Shown here one piece after another: positions 24,287 through 32,602 of a stretch of 64,000 nt of DNA. This DNA is from Bacillota bacterium. Its GTDB lineage: Bacteria; Bacillota; Clostridia; Christensenellales; UMGS416. The stretch spans positions 65,073 to 129,072 of the forward strand of contig JAEZSC010000186.1 in the NCBI GenBank assembly GCA_023422005.1, read 5' to 3'. A program made the position numbers and the translations under genes. Position 1 is the first letter of the stretch, and every line of letters starts with the position of its first letter. The notes beneath the pieces are model-generated. The model was not told where the DNA came from and searched no databases. It was given only the letters and a program-made list of their open reading frames with translations.

Positions 24287-25837
24287 GTGAGAAGATATGC
24301 CTATGAAGGGGATCTTTCCGAACTGCCCCGGGAGGAGTTCGACGTCGTCATAGAGGGCTGCGGCATCGCCGGTATGTACGCCGCGCTGAACCTGGATGAG
24401 AGGCTGAAGGTCGCGCTGCTCAACAAGTCCGGCATGGAGATCAGCAATTCCATGTATGCCCAGGGCGGCATCGCCGCGGTGATCAATGCCGACGACAACG
24501 CCGACAACCACTTTGCCGACACGCTGGAAGCCGGCGCGCACCTGTGCGACCCGGCGGCGGTGCGGGTGCTGGTGGAAGAAGGCCCCGGGGACATCCGTTC
24601 GCTGGTGGCCATGGGCGTGCCCTTCGACCGGGAAGAGGACGGCACGCTGCACACGACCCGCGAGGGCGCCCACCACCACAACCGCATCGTGCATTGCGGC
24701 GGCGACGCCACTGGCTTCGGCGTGAGCTCCCGGCTGGCGCAGCTGGTGCAGAGCCGGCCCAACATAGCCGTGCGCAACCACGCGTGCCTGGCCGATGTGC
24801 TCACCGGTGACGACGGCGCCGTGGCCGGCGCGCTGGTGCTGGAAGGCGGTGCTCTCAGGGTGTATGCCGCTGCGGCGGTCATCGTCGCTTCCGGCGGCAT
24901 CGGCCGCGTGTATCGCAACAGCACCAACGCTCGCAGCGCCACCGGCGACGGCATCGCCGCGAGCCTGCGGGCCGGCGCGGTCCTCAAAGACATGGAGTTT
25001 GTGCAGTTCCACCCCACAGCGCTGATCCACCCCGACGACACCGGGCGGTTCTTTTTGATCTCCGAAGCGCTGCGGGGCGAGGGAGCCGTGCTGCGCAACC
25101 GGCGATGGGAGCGTTTCATGCAGGGTGTGCACCCGCTGGCCGACCTGGCCCCCCGCGACATTGTGACCCGCGCCATCATCGCCGAGATGCGCCGTTATGA
25201 CCTGCCCCATGTGTATCTGGACATCACGGCGCGTCCCCGCTCGTTCCTGAGCGCCCGCTTCCCGACAATCTACGAGGAATGCATGCGCCGCGGCATCGAC
25301 ATCGCCAAGGACTGGATTCCCGTAATCCCCGTGCAGCACTACACCATGGGCGGCATCCGCACCGATACCGATGGCTGCACCAACGTGCCCGGCCTGTATG
25401 CCTGCGGCGAGGCCGCCTGCACCGGTGTGCACGGCGCCAATCGGCTGGCCAGCAACTCGCTGTTGGAATGCCTGGTGTTCAGCCGGAGGGCGGCCCAGCA
25501 CATAGGCAGCGCCCCTTGGCGCGCCCCGCGGGTGCCCGAGCGCACCGGCGATGCCCCGGCGCGCTCCACCGCCCAGGATCTGGACGCAGTGCGCACCGAA
25601 ATACGCGGCCTTATGACCCGCAAGGGCGGCATCCTGCGCAACCGTGCCGGCTTGACCGAAGCGCTCGCCCGCATCGAGGATCTGCTGGGTATGCTGGGCG
25701 AGGCCTCAATGGGTACCGTAAAGAGCCTGGAGACCTGGAACATGGCGCTGTGCGCCCGCGAGGTGCTGGTGGCCGCGCTGGCCAGGCCCAAGAGCGTGGG
25801 AGCTCATTATAGAGACGACGAGGAGGAGCAGTCATGA
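24287..25837 (+). CDS. nadB: L-aspartate oxidase NadB
   Basis: A 516-residue FAD enzyme that oxidises L-aspartate to iminoaspartate, which NadA consumes. It has the dinucleotide motif EGCGIAGMYAALNL (GxGxxG), SGMEISNSMYAQGGIAA, TREGAHHHNRIVHCGGDATG (substrate region) and PVQHYTMGGI with the family's C-terminal capping sequence ANRLASNSLLECLVFSRRAA. Start GTG 24287 follows GGGAG by 7 bases; the preceding sequence is an extension of the open frame into nadA. The next gene overlaps it (ATGA). Confidence 0.95.
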   Translation: MRRYAYEGDLSELPREEFDVVIEGCGIAGMYAALNLDERLKVALLNKSGMEISNSMYAQGGIAAVINADDNADNHFADTLEAGAHLCDPAAVRVLVEEGPGDIRSLVAMGVPFDREEDGTLHTTREGAHHHNRIVHCGGDATGFGVSSRLAQLVQSRPNIAVRNHACLADVLTGDDGAVAGALVLEGGALRVYAAAAVIVASGGIGRVYRNSTNARSATGDGIAASLRAGAVLKDMEFVQFHPTALIHPDDTGRFFLISEALRGEGAVLRNRRWERFMQGVHPLADLAPRDIVTRAIIAEMRRYDLPHVYLDITARPRSFLSARFPTIYEECMRRGIDIAKDWIPVIPVQHYTMGGIRTDTDGCTNVPGLYACGEAACTGVHGANRLASNSLLECLVFSRRAAQHIGSAPWRAPRVPERTGDAPARSTAQDLDAVRTEIRGLMTRKGGILRNRAGLTEALARIEDLLGMLGEASMGTVKSLETWNMALCAREVLVAALARPKSVGAHYRDDEEEQS

Positions 25838-26682
25838 TCGACAACCTGGCCCTGGATGAACTGATCGACCGGGCGCTGGCAGAGGATTGGGGCACCGGCG
25901 ACATCACAACGCTGTGCACCGTGGCCGCCGGCCGCGAGATTTCCGGGCGCTTTTTGGCCAAGGAGTCCGGCGTCGTGTGTGGCCTTTCGGTCGTGGAGCG
26001 CGTGTTCCGCAAGCTGGACGCCACCGTGGTCTTCGCGCCCCAGACCCGCGACGGGCAGGCGGTGGAAAAGGGGACCGTGCTGGCCCACATCAGCGGCGAT
26101 GCCCGCGCCATCCTCGTGGGCGAACGCACGGCTCTCAACTTCCTGCAGCGCCTAAGCGGTATCGCCACGCGTACGGCCCATGCCGTGGCTGCTGTGGCCG
26201 GCACCCATGCCCGCATCACCGACACCCGCAAGACCACGCCCGGCCTGCGGGTGCTGGAGAAATACGCCGTGCGCTGCGGCGGCGGCTCCAACCACCGCTT
26301 CAACCTGTCCGACGGCGTGCTCATTAAGGACAACCACATCGCCGCCGCCGGCGGCATCACCGCCGCGGTGCGTGCCGCCCGCGCCCAGGCCCCCCACACG
26401 CTCAAGATAGAGGTGGAGGTTGAGGACTTCGCCATGCTGGACGAAGCCCTGGCCGCCGGTGCGGACATCATCATGCTGGACAACATGGATCTGGAGACCA
26501 TGGCCCAGGCCGTGGCCCGCGTGGCCGGCCGCGCTCTGGTGGAGGCCAGCGGCAACATGGGCGACAAGGACGAGAGCGCCCTGCGGGCCGTGGCCGAAAC
26601 CGGCGTGGATCTGATTTCCATCGGCGCGCTCACGCACACGGTCAAAGCCATGGACATCAGCCTGCGGTTTGATAAGGTTTAG
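25834..26682 (+). CDS. nadC: Nicotinate-nucleotide pyrophosphorylase NadC
   Basis: A 282-residue quinolinate phosphoribosyltransferase, producing nicotinate mononucleotide from quinolinate and PRPP. It contains the expected EDWGTGDITT, ERTALNFLQRLSGIAT, ADTRKTTPGLR-like (TDTRKTTPGLRVLEKYAVRCGG), NHR and LIKDNHI motifs, and IMLDNM with EASGNM near the end. It starts inside the stop codon of nadB, so the three genes are translationally coupled. Confidence 0.96.
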   Translation: MIDNLALDELIDRALAEDWGTGDITTLCTVAAGREISGRFLAKESGVVCGLSVVERVFRKLDATVVFAPQTRDGQAVEKGTVLAHISGDARAILVGERTALNFLQRLSGIATRTAHAVAAVAGTHARITDTRKTTPGLRVLEKYAVRCGGGSNHRFNLSDGVLIKDNHIAAAGGITAAVRAARAQAPHTLKIEVEVEDFAMLDEALAAGADIIMLDNMDLETMAQAVARVAGRALVEASGNMGDKDESALRAVAETGVDLISIGALTHTVKAMDISLRFDKV

Positions 26683-26727
26683 CCGGTTCCCCAAAGTGCT
26701 CTCCGCAATGATTTGGAGGTGCTTATT

Positions 26728-27348
26728 ATGAAGAACATCATCATTGCCGGCCCGAGTAGGGCCGGCAAATCAACACTAGCGAGAAAACTTAACGAAGAAC
26801 TGAACTGTTTCGTCATCAGCCTCGACAAACTTGTCGCCACGTTTCAAGGGGCATATCCACAACTGGATATTCGGCTTAATTGGGATAGAGAGAAGACCAC
26901 AGACAATTTAGCGCCGTTCCTTGGCCATTTTCTTGGTATGTTTGCCTCGGCCGATGGGCGCGGACTGCTGCCGTACAGCCATGGCGCTGTAAAAGGAAAC
27001 AGGTTTGTGATGGAAGGGGGGTACTTTGATTTTGAGCAAATATCGACTATTCTGAAAACGTATGGAATGCAAGATTTAAAAGACAATTTTTTGCTTATTG
27101 GATTGGTGCAAAACAAAAAAACCGTTGATGAGTTCGTAAGCGATTTCAGGAAATACGATACGGTAGAGGATTGGACATACAATTTTAGCGAGGATGATCT
27201 ACGAGCTGTTGCTGAAGATGCCATTTCATTCAGCCGATCCATGACCGATCATCTGGTGAAATACGGCTTTGCGATTTATGATACGTCCACGGACCGTGCG
27301 CGGGTTTTGGAACAGATACTAGAAGACATCCAATCGGAATTGGCATAA
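26728..27348 (+). CDS. P-loop kinase-like ATPase
   Basis: A 206-residue P-loop protein, Walker A GPSRAGKST (8-16), followed by LARKLNEELNCFVISLDKLVATF, and an acidic C-terminal half with the ending VLEQILEDIQSELA. It resembles small nucleotide/shikimate-type kinases or adenylate-kinase-like proteins, without a recognised lid or DxD. The ATG at 26728 has GGAGG seven bases upstream. GC is visibly lower than in nadC, suggesting separate origin. Substrate is unknown. Confidence 0.65.
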   Translation: MKNIIIAGPSRAGKSTLARKLNEELNCFVISLDKLVATFQGAYPQLDIRLNWDREKTTDNLAPFLGHFLGMFASADGRGLLPYSHGAVKGNRFVMEGGYFDFEQISTILKTYGMQDLKDNFLLIGLVQNKKTVDEFVSDFRKYDTVEDWTYNFSEDDLRAVAEDAISFSRSMTDHLVKYGFAIYDTSTDRARVLEQILEDIQSELA

Positions 27349-27410
27349 CACAGCCTTGGCGCAGCTGCCGCAGCCAACTGCCTTAGGGCTTCTCTGCCAT
27401 ACATGCCGCC

Positions 27411-28235
27411 TTACCTCTTCGCCTGGCATTTGGGGCAGAACGCGATAACGCCTCCGACGGATACCTTCTCCAAAGGATCGCCGCAAACCGGACAGGGCTG
27501 ACCAATGTGCTTGCGTTCGGACATCGCCCGATAGCCGCCCGGTTGGCCGTACAGGTCATATTCCGAAGATCGCCCGCCGGCTTCGCAAGCTCTGGCTAAC
27601 ACGTCACGCATGGCACTAAAAACCCTTTCATGCGCGCCATCGTCCAGTTTACCGATGTGGGTGGAAGGATGCATTCCCGCGTGCAGCAGGATTTCTCCCG
27701 CGAATGTGCTCATGATCCCCGCTATGCTTTTGGTAAGATAGATTTTGACAGCCTGTTTCGGGTCCTCCATGTGGCCCTTCACAAAAGCCAGATACTCCTG
27801 GAACGAACCGCCCATCGGCTGAAAGCGCATCGCATCCGTGTTTCGCGTGAGCATGTCCCACGCCGCGTGGTCAATCACATCCACGCCATACGACCATAGC
27901 ATAACGGAATAGGTCAGGCTGCTTCCATCCGAAAAGGTGAAACGGAAGTTGTATTTGTCGGGCCGTTGGACGGCGCTGTCCTGATAGAGTATTTTACCCC
28001 CGCCCTGCCGAAAGAGGATTCCATGCCCGTTGTCCAGCACGATGAAAATGTCCGGCGCGTGATATACGATATCCGTGACGGTTCCTCCAACCGACCGGGG
28101 ATAGCGCTCCACAGCGCCTTCCGGGTTGAAGATGTTCGCGTTTGGATTGACATATTCGCCGCCGGTGACCGATTTCCCAAGAATGGATTCCTTCAACTGC
28201 CGTGCGATTGTATAGGATTCGGGATATTCGAGCAT
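27411..28235 (-). CDS. MutM/Nei-like DNA glycosylase homologue without N-terminal proline
   Basis: A 274-residue protein of the formamidopyrimidine/endonuclease VIII family. It has the middle H2TH-like region (YLTKSIAGIMSTFAGEILLHAGMHPSTHIGKLDDG) and a C-terminal zinc finger CPVCGDPLEKVSVGGVIAFC-PKC. In place of the catalytic Pro1-Glu2, the mature N terminus is MLEYPE, so the catalytic proline is missing; this matches a group of Firmicutes homologues of unclear activity. The ATG at 28235 has GAGGAGGGAC upstream. The gene is lower in GC than neighbours. Confidence 0.7.
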   Translation of the reverse strand: MLEYPESYTIARQLKESILGKSVTGGEYVNPNANIFNPEGAVERYPRSVGGTVTDIVYHAPDIFIVLDNGHGILFRQGGGKILYQDSAVQRPDKYNFRFTFSDGSSLTYSVMLWSYGVDVIDHAAWDMLTRNTDAMRFQPMGGSFQEYLAFVKGHMEDPKQAVKIYLTKSIAGIMSTFAGEILLHAGMHPSTHIGKLDDGAHERVFSAMRDVLARACEAGGRSSEYDLYGQPGGYRAMSERKHIGQPCPVCGDPLEKVSVGGVIAFCPKCQAKR

Positions 28236-28440
28236 AGGAAGTCCCTCCTCTGTGTGATGGAACCATCTTATCACTTGACGTTGCGGCAGAGTCAAGGGCA
28301 TATTTCGGCTTTTGGGCCTGACCTGCCCCGCGGGGAGCAAACCAACGGCTCCATCTGGCCGATGGATATGATAAAATGAAAGCTGGATACAGTCTGTTGT
28401 ATGATGGCCGGCTGCCGTTCTTCCTGGGAGGGATGCAGAG

Positions 28441-28875
28441 GTGGAACATGAAATCATCTATCAAATGAGTTCGCTGGATAATTTGCGCACCATTGAAACG
28501 GCGAATGTCCGCTGGTTGGAGTATCACGAAGATTATAATTTGTTTTGCCGCCATTTGCAGGCTTGCGATCAGAAACCTGTCACAGAGGAACAATGGCGTT
28601 CATTTCGGGATGAAGGCACCACCTATTGCGGGCTGATCCTGGAGGGCGAAATGGTGGCCAGAGCCGCGGTGGAGAGGTATAGCGATACTGCTTGGGAGAC
28701 CGCGGATGTCCGGGTCGTCAGGAGCGAAAGAAACAAAGGGCATGCCAAGCAAGTGGTTTGCTTTGTGACGAAGTACATCTTGCTGAATGGCCGCATGGCC
28801 ACCTGCCGCACGTTGGAAAGCAATCTCGCCATGAAGAAAGTCATTCAATCCACCGGATTCACCTTGAAACAATAG
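28441..28875 (+). CDS. GNAT-family acetyltransferase-like protein
   Basis: A 144-residue protein with a GNAT-like core: strand GLILEGEMVARAAVERY, the acetyl-CoA loop VRSERNKGHAKQVVCFVTKYIL (motif A, R/Q-x-x-G-x-G/A reduced to R-N-K-G-H-A) and a final NLAMKKVIQSTGF. Start GTG 28441 follows GGGAGGGATG by 8 bases. The gene is divergent from the glycosylase-like gene and has the same low-GC character. Substrate is unknown. Confidence 0.65.
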   Translation: MEHEIIYQMSSLDNLRTIETANVRWLEYHEDYNLFCRHLQACDQKPVTEEQWRSFRDEGTTYCGLILEGEMVARAAVERYSDTAWETADVRVVRSERNKGHAKQVVCFVTKYILLNGRMATCRTLESNLAMKKVIQSTGFTLKQ

Positions 28876-28904
28876 GCAGAGACATTAGGAGAGGGGAGAC
28901 TGCC

Positions 28905-29234
28905 ATGAAGATCACCATCGAAAAGAACCTTGTGACCCTACGCCCGGAGGGCGACGAAGAGCGCGCCAAGACCGAACTGCTGTGGAAGATCCTCATCGAC
29001 TGCGTGAACCAGACCCGCAAACTGGCCCCGGTGGGCGAATATGCGCCGGCCAAGGGCAAGCTGGAGGCAGCCTTTGCCATAGAGGGCTACGACGGCAACC
29101 CCCAGCCCTACCTGGAGGTGCGGGCCCCCCGCGACTGCCGCGTCTATTGCGTCACATGCAACCGCATAGAGGACATCAAGGCCGGCGACCCCATTCCGCT
29201 GTGCTGCGGCAAACGCATGGAGATTGTGGACTAA
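28905..29234 (+). CDS. Small protein with desulforedoxin-like C terminus
   Basis: A 109-residue protein. Residues 1-70 form an unrecognised alpha/beta domain (EGDEERAKTELLWKILIDCV...). Residues 78-107 (RVYCVTCNRIEDIKAGDPIP then LCCGKRMEIV) copy the desulforedoxin pattern: C82-x2-C85, 14 residues, C100-C101-G-K-x-M, the four-cysteine iron or zinc site. The start ATG 28905 has GGAGAGGGGAG upstream. No partner is adjacent. Whether the site is redox active is unknown. Confidence 0.7.
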   Translation: MKITIEKNLVTLRPEGDEERAKTELLWKILIDCVNQTRKLAPVGEYAPAKGKLEAAFAIEGYDGNPQPYLEVRAPRDCRVYCVTCNRIEDIKAGDPIPLCCGKRMEIVD

Positions 29235-29291
29235 GACCCGCGGTTTTGAGACGCCGGAACGGACAGTTGACCAAATAGATATGGGAACCTC

Positions 29292-29327
29292 AATCGTTCT
29301 TTGTTATAATTCTGACAAAGAACGATT
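29292..29327 (+). promoter_or_regulatory. Operator palindrome wrapping the promoter of the ABC exporter
   Basis: Two perfect 13-base arms, AATCGTTCTTTGT (29292-29304) and ACAAAGAACGATT (29315-29327), flank the ten bases TATAATTCTG. TATAAT (29305-29310) is preceded by TGT, an extended -10. The gene start is at 29344. Confidence 0.75.
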
Positions 29328-29343
29328 TAGTATGGAGGGACCT

Positions 29344-30054
29344 ATGCTCAACGTAACCAACCTGACCAAGCGCTACGATGGCGCGCTGGCGGTGGACAAC
29401 CTGTCCTTCGCCGTGCAGCCCGGCGAGGTGGCCGTGCTGCTGGGGCCCAACGGCGCCGGCAAGAGCACGACGATCAAGGCCATCATGGGGCTGCTGAAGT
29501 TTCAGGGCACCATCACCGTGGGCGGCATGGACAACAAGACCGTGCAGGCCAAGCTCTTGAGCGGCTATGTGCCGGAATCTCCTGCGCTCTATGAGCTGCT
29601 GACTGTGGACGAGCACATGGAGTTCATCGCCCGGGCCTACGGCATCCGCGATTGGCAGGGGCATGCCGACGCCCTGCTGCGCCGGTTTGACCTGGACGAC
29701 AAGCGAGACAAGCTGGGCAAGGAACTCAGCAAGGGCATGCAGCAGAAGGTCAGCATTTGCTGCGCGCTGCTGCCCCAGCCCAAAATGGTGCTCTTTGACG
29801 AGCCCATGATCGGGCTGGACCCCAAGGCCATCAAGGAGCTTAAGGCCGTGTTTGCCGAGCTGCGCGCCGAGGGCTGCGCGGTGCTCATCAGCACCCACAT
29901 CATCGACAGCGTGGAGGGCCTGTGGGATCTGGCGCTGATCCTGGACCGTGGCCGCGTGGTCCTCAGCCGCACCCATGAGCAGGCCGAGAGCGCCGAGGAG
30001 TCGCTGGAGAGCGTGTTCTTCCGCGTGACCGGCGGCCAGGAGGCCCCGCAATGA
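29344..30054 (+). CDS. ABC exporter ATPase
   Basis: A 236-residue ABC ATPase of the CcmA/EcsA-like exporter class. Walker A GPNGAGKST (about 34-42), switch LKFQGTITVGG, signature region LSKGMQQKVSICCALL (a variant of LSGGQ) and Walker B MVLFDEPMIGLDP; H-loop ISTHI. Start ATG 29344 follows GGAGGG. It overlaps the permease gene (ATGA). A palindromic operator lies upstream. Confidence 0.9.
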   Translation: MLNVTNLTKRYDGALAVDNLSFAVQPGEVAVLLGPNGAGKSTTIKAIMGLLKFQGTITVGGMDNKTVQAKLLSGYVPESPALYELLTVDEHMEFIARAYGIRDWQGHADALLRRFDLDDKRDKLGKELSKGMQQKVSICCALLPQPKMVLFDEPMIGLDPKAIKELKAVFAELRAEGCAVLISTHIIDSVEGLWDLALILDRGRVVLSRTHEQAESAEESLESVFFRVTGGQEAPQ

Positions 30055-31613
30055 GCCCGCTGGTCTATCTTGTCCAGCGCACGCTGGCCAACATCATCAA
30101 AGGTCTCAAGAAGAAGCCGGCCATGCTGGTGCTGTATATCCTGCTGGCGCTGCTCACGGCCGGTATGCTCGTGTTTGTGCTCTTTGGGCCCGGCAACTTC
30201 AACCGCGGCGATGTGCGGCTGTTCCGCGCCATCTCCACAGGCTTGAGCGTCATCGTCTATTACTTCGGCTTTAAACAGGGCATCGAGAAGGGCAGCAGCA
30301 TGTTTCGCGCCGCCGATGTATCGCTGGTGTTCACCGGCCCTTTCCGGCCCAACGAGGTGCTGTTGTACGGCTTTTTGCGCCAGCTGGGCGGCGTGGCAGT
30401 GGCCATCTTCGTCGCCTTTTTTCAGATCCCCAACCTGAAGAACAACTTTCCTTTGCAGAGCTACGGAACATGGATCGTGCTGCTGACCGTGGCGCTGTAT
30501 GCGCTGAGCTTCCCGATCTTCGGCATGCTCGTGTATGCCTTCGCGAGCAAATCCGCCCGGCGGCGGCGCTGGGCCACGGTGCTGCTCAATGCGCTGCTGG
30601 CGGCGCTGGCGGTGTTCTTCCTCTATGAGCTTTCGCAGACGAGGGACCTGATGGCGGCGGTGTATGCGACGTTTGGCAACCCCGTGCTGACCTGGATGCC
30701 GCTGGTGGGCTGGTCTGCCAACATACTGTGCGCCGCGGTGGACGGTGTGGGCTGGCAGTTCTTCCTGAGCCTGGGCCTGCTGGTGACGGCTGCGGCGGCA
30801 GCGCTTCTGGCGCTGTACCGGCTCAATCTGGATTATTATGAGGAAGTGCTGGTGGCCACCGATTACCGCGAGGCCGCGCTGGCCGCCAAGCGCGAGGGCC
30901 GCCAGATGAACTTTGGGACCAAGGCCCGCCGCAAGGTCAAGAACGGCCTTTTCGGCTGGGGAGCTCAGGCGCTGTTCGCCAAGAGCCTGCTGGAGATGCG
31001 CAAGTCCAGCTTCCTGCTGTTCTTCGACCGTATCAGCTTGATCATCATCGCGGCGGCGCTGGCCTTCAACTTCATCATGCCCAAGGAATTGACCTATCGC
31101 ATGGTCATCGTGCTGTCCTTCAGCGTATATATGCTGTTCCTGTTCCAGATACAGGGCCGCTGGCCCATGGAGTTGAGCCGGCCCTTCGTGTTCCTGCTGC
31201 CGTCCCGGCCCAGCCAGAAACTGCTGTGGCTCACGTTGAGCGACCACATCAAGAACGCCATCGACGGGCTTGTGCTGTTCGTGCTGGCCGGAGTGCTGTT
31301 CGGTGCGTCGGCACCGCTGGTGGCGCTGAGCGCGCTGTGCTACACGCTGTTGGGCGCGGTGTTCACCTACACCGATGTGCTGGCCCGGCGAATGTTCGGG
31401 TCGGTGCACAGCGTGCCGCTGCGGACGATACTCAAGATGGTGGCCACGTTGGTGCTGGTGGCTCCCGGTGTTGTGATCACCGTGGTGGCTGCTGTCTTGA
31501 CGCACAGCGAACTTTTGGCCGTGGCAGGCTTCACGGCTTGGGCCTTTATGCTGGCTGCCGGGGTGTTTGCGCTGGCGTCAGGCATCTTTAAAAATATCGA
31601 GGCCAGCGCATAG
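30051..31613 (+). CDS. Putative ABC exporter membrane subunit
   Basis: A 520-residue polytopic membrane protein of the putative ABC exporter type, about 12 hydrophobic segments. Cytosolic loops contain charged KSARRRRWATV and VATDYREAALAAKREGRQMNFGTKARRKVKNGL stretches. Overlaps the ATPase gene by four bases and forms its transporter partner. Substrate is unknown; such proteins are usually exporters of peptides or lipids. Confidence 0.8.
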   Translation: MSPLVYLVQRTLANIIKGLKKKPAMLVLYILLALLTAGMLVFVLFGPGNFNRGDVRLFRAISTGLSVIVYYFGFKQGIEKGSSMFRAADVSLVFTGPFRPNEVLLYGFLRQLGGVAVAIFVAFFQIPNLKNNFPLQSYGTWIVLLTVALYALSFPIFGMLVYAFASKSARRRRWATVLLNALLAALAVFFLYELSQTRDLMAAVYATFGNPVLTWMPLVGWSANILCAAVDGVGWQFFLSLGLLVTAAAAALLALYRLNLDYYEEVLVATDYREAALAAKREGRQMNFGTKARRKVKNGLFGWGAQALFAKSLLEMRKSSFLLFFDRISLIIIAAALAFNFIMPKELTYRMVIVLSFSVYMLFLFQIQGRWPMELSRPFVFLLPSRPSQKLLWLTLSDHIKNAIDGLVLFVLAGVLFGASAPLVALSALCYTLLGAVFTYTDVLARRMFGSVHSVPLRTILKMVATLVLVAPGVVITVVAAVLTHSELLAVAGFTAWAFMLAAGVFALASGIFKNIEASA

Positions 31614-31659
31614 CTGCAATTGTCGGCGGGGGACTTCTCCGCCGCAAAGGAGGGTTTGT

Positions 31660-32082
31660 ATGAAACTGACCCCCGTGTTCAACTTCGCCGGCCAGTGTGA
31701 GCAGGCAATGGAGTTATACGGCCAGGCCTTCGGCACGCAGCCGGACTTCATCCTGCGCTATGCCGACGCCGACCCGCGGGATTGGCAGCGGTCGCTGACT
31801 GACGAGCAGAAGCGCTATGTGTACCACGCGGAAATGACCATCGCCGGGCAGCGGTGCTTCTTCTCGGATCTTGTGGAGTTCGATGTGGCGCGGGGTACGG
31901 CGCTGTTCCTGACGGTGACCTTTGACGAGGCGCCGCAGGTGCTGCGGGCCTATGATGCGCTCAAGGACGGGGCCACGGTGCTCTGGGAGCCCCACGCGAC
32001 GACCTACAGCTCATGCTTCACATCCTTGGTGGATCGCTTTGGGGTGCGCTGGGGGCTGATGACGGAACAGACGGAAAGGTAA
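31660..32082 (+). CDS. PhnB-like VOC protein
   Basis: A 140-residue protein of the PhnB/3-demethylubiquinone-9 3-methyltransferase-like VOC family: LTPVFNFAGQCEQAMELYGQAFG, HAEMTIAGQRCFFSDLVEFD and WEPHATTYSSCFTSLVDRFGVRWGLM. Enzymatic function is uncertain because many members are not methyltransferases. ATG 31660 follows AAAGGAGGG. It ends directly at a bidirectional terminator. Confidence 0.85.
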   Translation: MKLTPVFNFAGQCEQAMELYGQAFGTQPDFILRYADADPRDWQRSLTDEQKRYVYHAEMTIAGQRCFFSDLVEFDVARGTALFLTVTFDEAPQVLRAYDALKDGATVLWEPHATTYSSCFTSLVDRFGVRWGLMTEQTER

Positions 32083-32087
32083 AAAAA

Positions 32088-32121
32088 GGGCGGGTGGCAT
32101 GAAGCCGCCCGCCCGAACTTT
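32088..32121. terminator. Bidirectional terminator
   Basis: GGGCGGGTGGC (32088-32098) pairs with GCCGCCCGCCC (32104-32114) around ATGAA. The plus side is followed by CTTTTCT and the minus side by seven T, so it ends both the PhnB-like gene and the convergent cheD. Confidence 0.85.
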
Positions 32122-32122
32122 T

Positions 32123-32596
32123 CTATATTGCCTTTGTCCCCTTGAGCGCTGTCTTGACGATCACCGTGCCGTCGGTGCGGAATTCCACCGTGCGGCCGTA
32201 GTCCAGCCCGGTGTCCTCGGCCACCAGGCGGATGCGCAGGCGGGAGAGCTCCGCCTTGACGCTGGCTATGTTGCGCTCGCCTACCTGCATGCCGCCGGCG
32301 CCGCCGAACAGCCGAGCCCCGCCGGCAATCTTGGCCGTCAGGCGGAAGCGGTTAGCCCCGATGCGCTCCATGCGGCGCACCAGCTCCTCAACGGCGGTGT
32401 TGGCGAATTTGGCTACGTTGGTGTCGTTGGGGCACAGGTTGCTGTCGGGCAGCAGCACATGGCTCAGGCCGGATATGCGGTTCAAGGGATCATGCAGGCA
32501 GATGCCCACGCAGCTGCCCAGCGCAAAGGTGATCAAGGCTCCCGGATCGGTGGTGATCTTCATGTCCGAAATGCCCACGACGATGGGTTGGTCCAT
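32123..32596 (-). CDS. cheD: Chemoreceptor glutamine deamidase CheD
   Basis: A 157-residue CheD, which deamidates methyl-accepting chemotaxis proteins and activates CheC. The catalytic pair is C29 in LGSCVGICLHD and H46 in SHVLLP, with the GGARLFGGAGG loop near 93. It lies 6 bases after the stop codon of cheC. No receptor or cheA gene is in the window. Confidence 0.93.
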   Translation of the reverse strand: MDQPIVVGISDMKITTDPGALITFALGSCVGICLHDPLNRISGLSHVLLPDSNLCPNDTNVAKFANTAVEELVRRMERIGANRFRLTAKIAGGARLFGGAGGMQVGERNIASVKAELSRLRIRLVAEDTGLDYGRTVEFRTDGTVIVKTALKGTKAI

Positions 32597-32602
32597 ACGG
32601 TG

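Noticed and set aside
24143..25501. A 452-codon minus-strand frame opposite nadB
   Set aside because: No recognisable domain; nadB on the plus strand is complete and in an operon.
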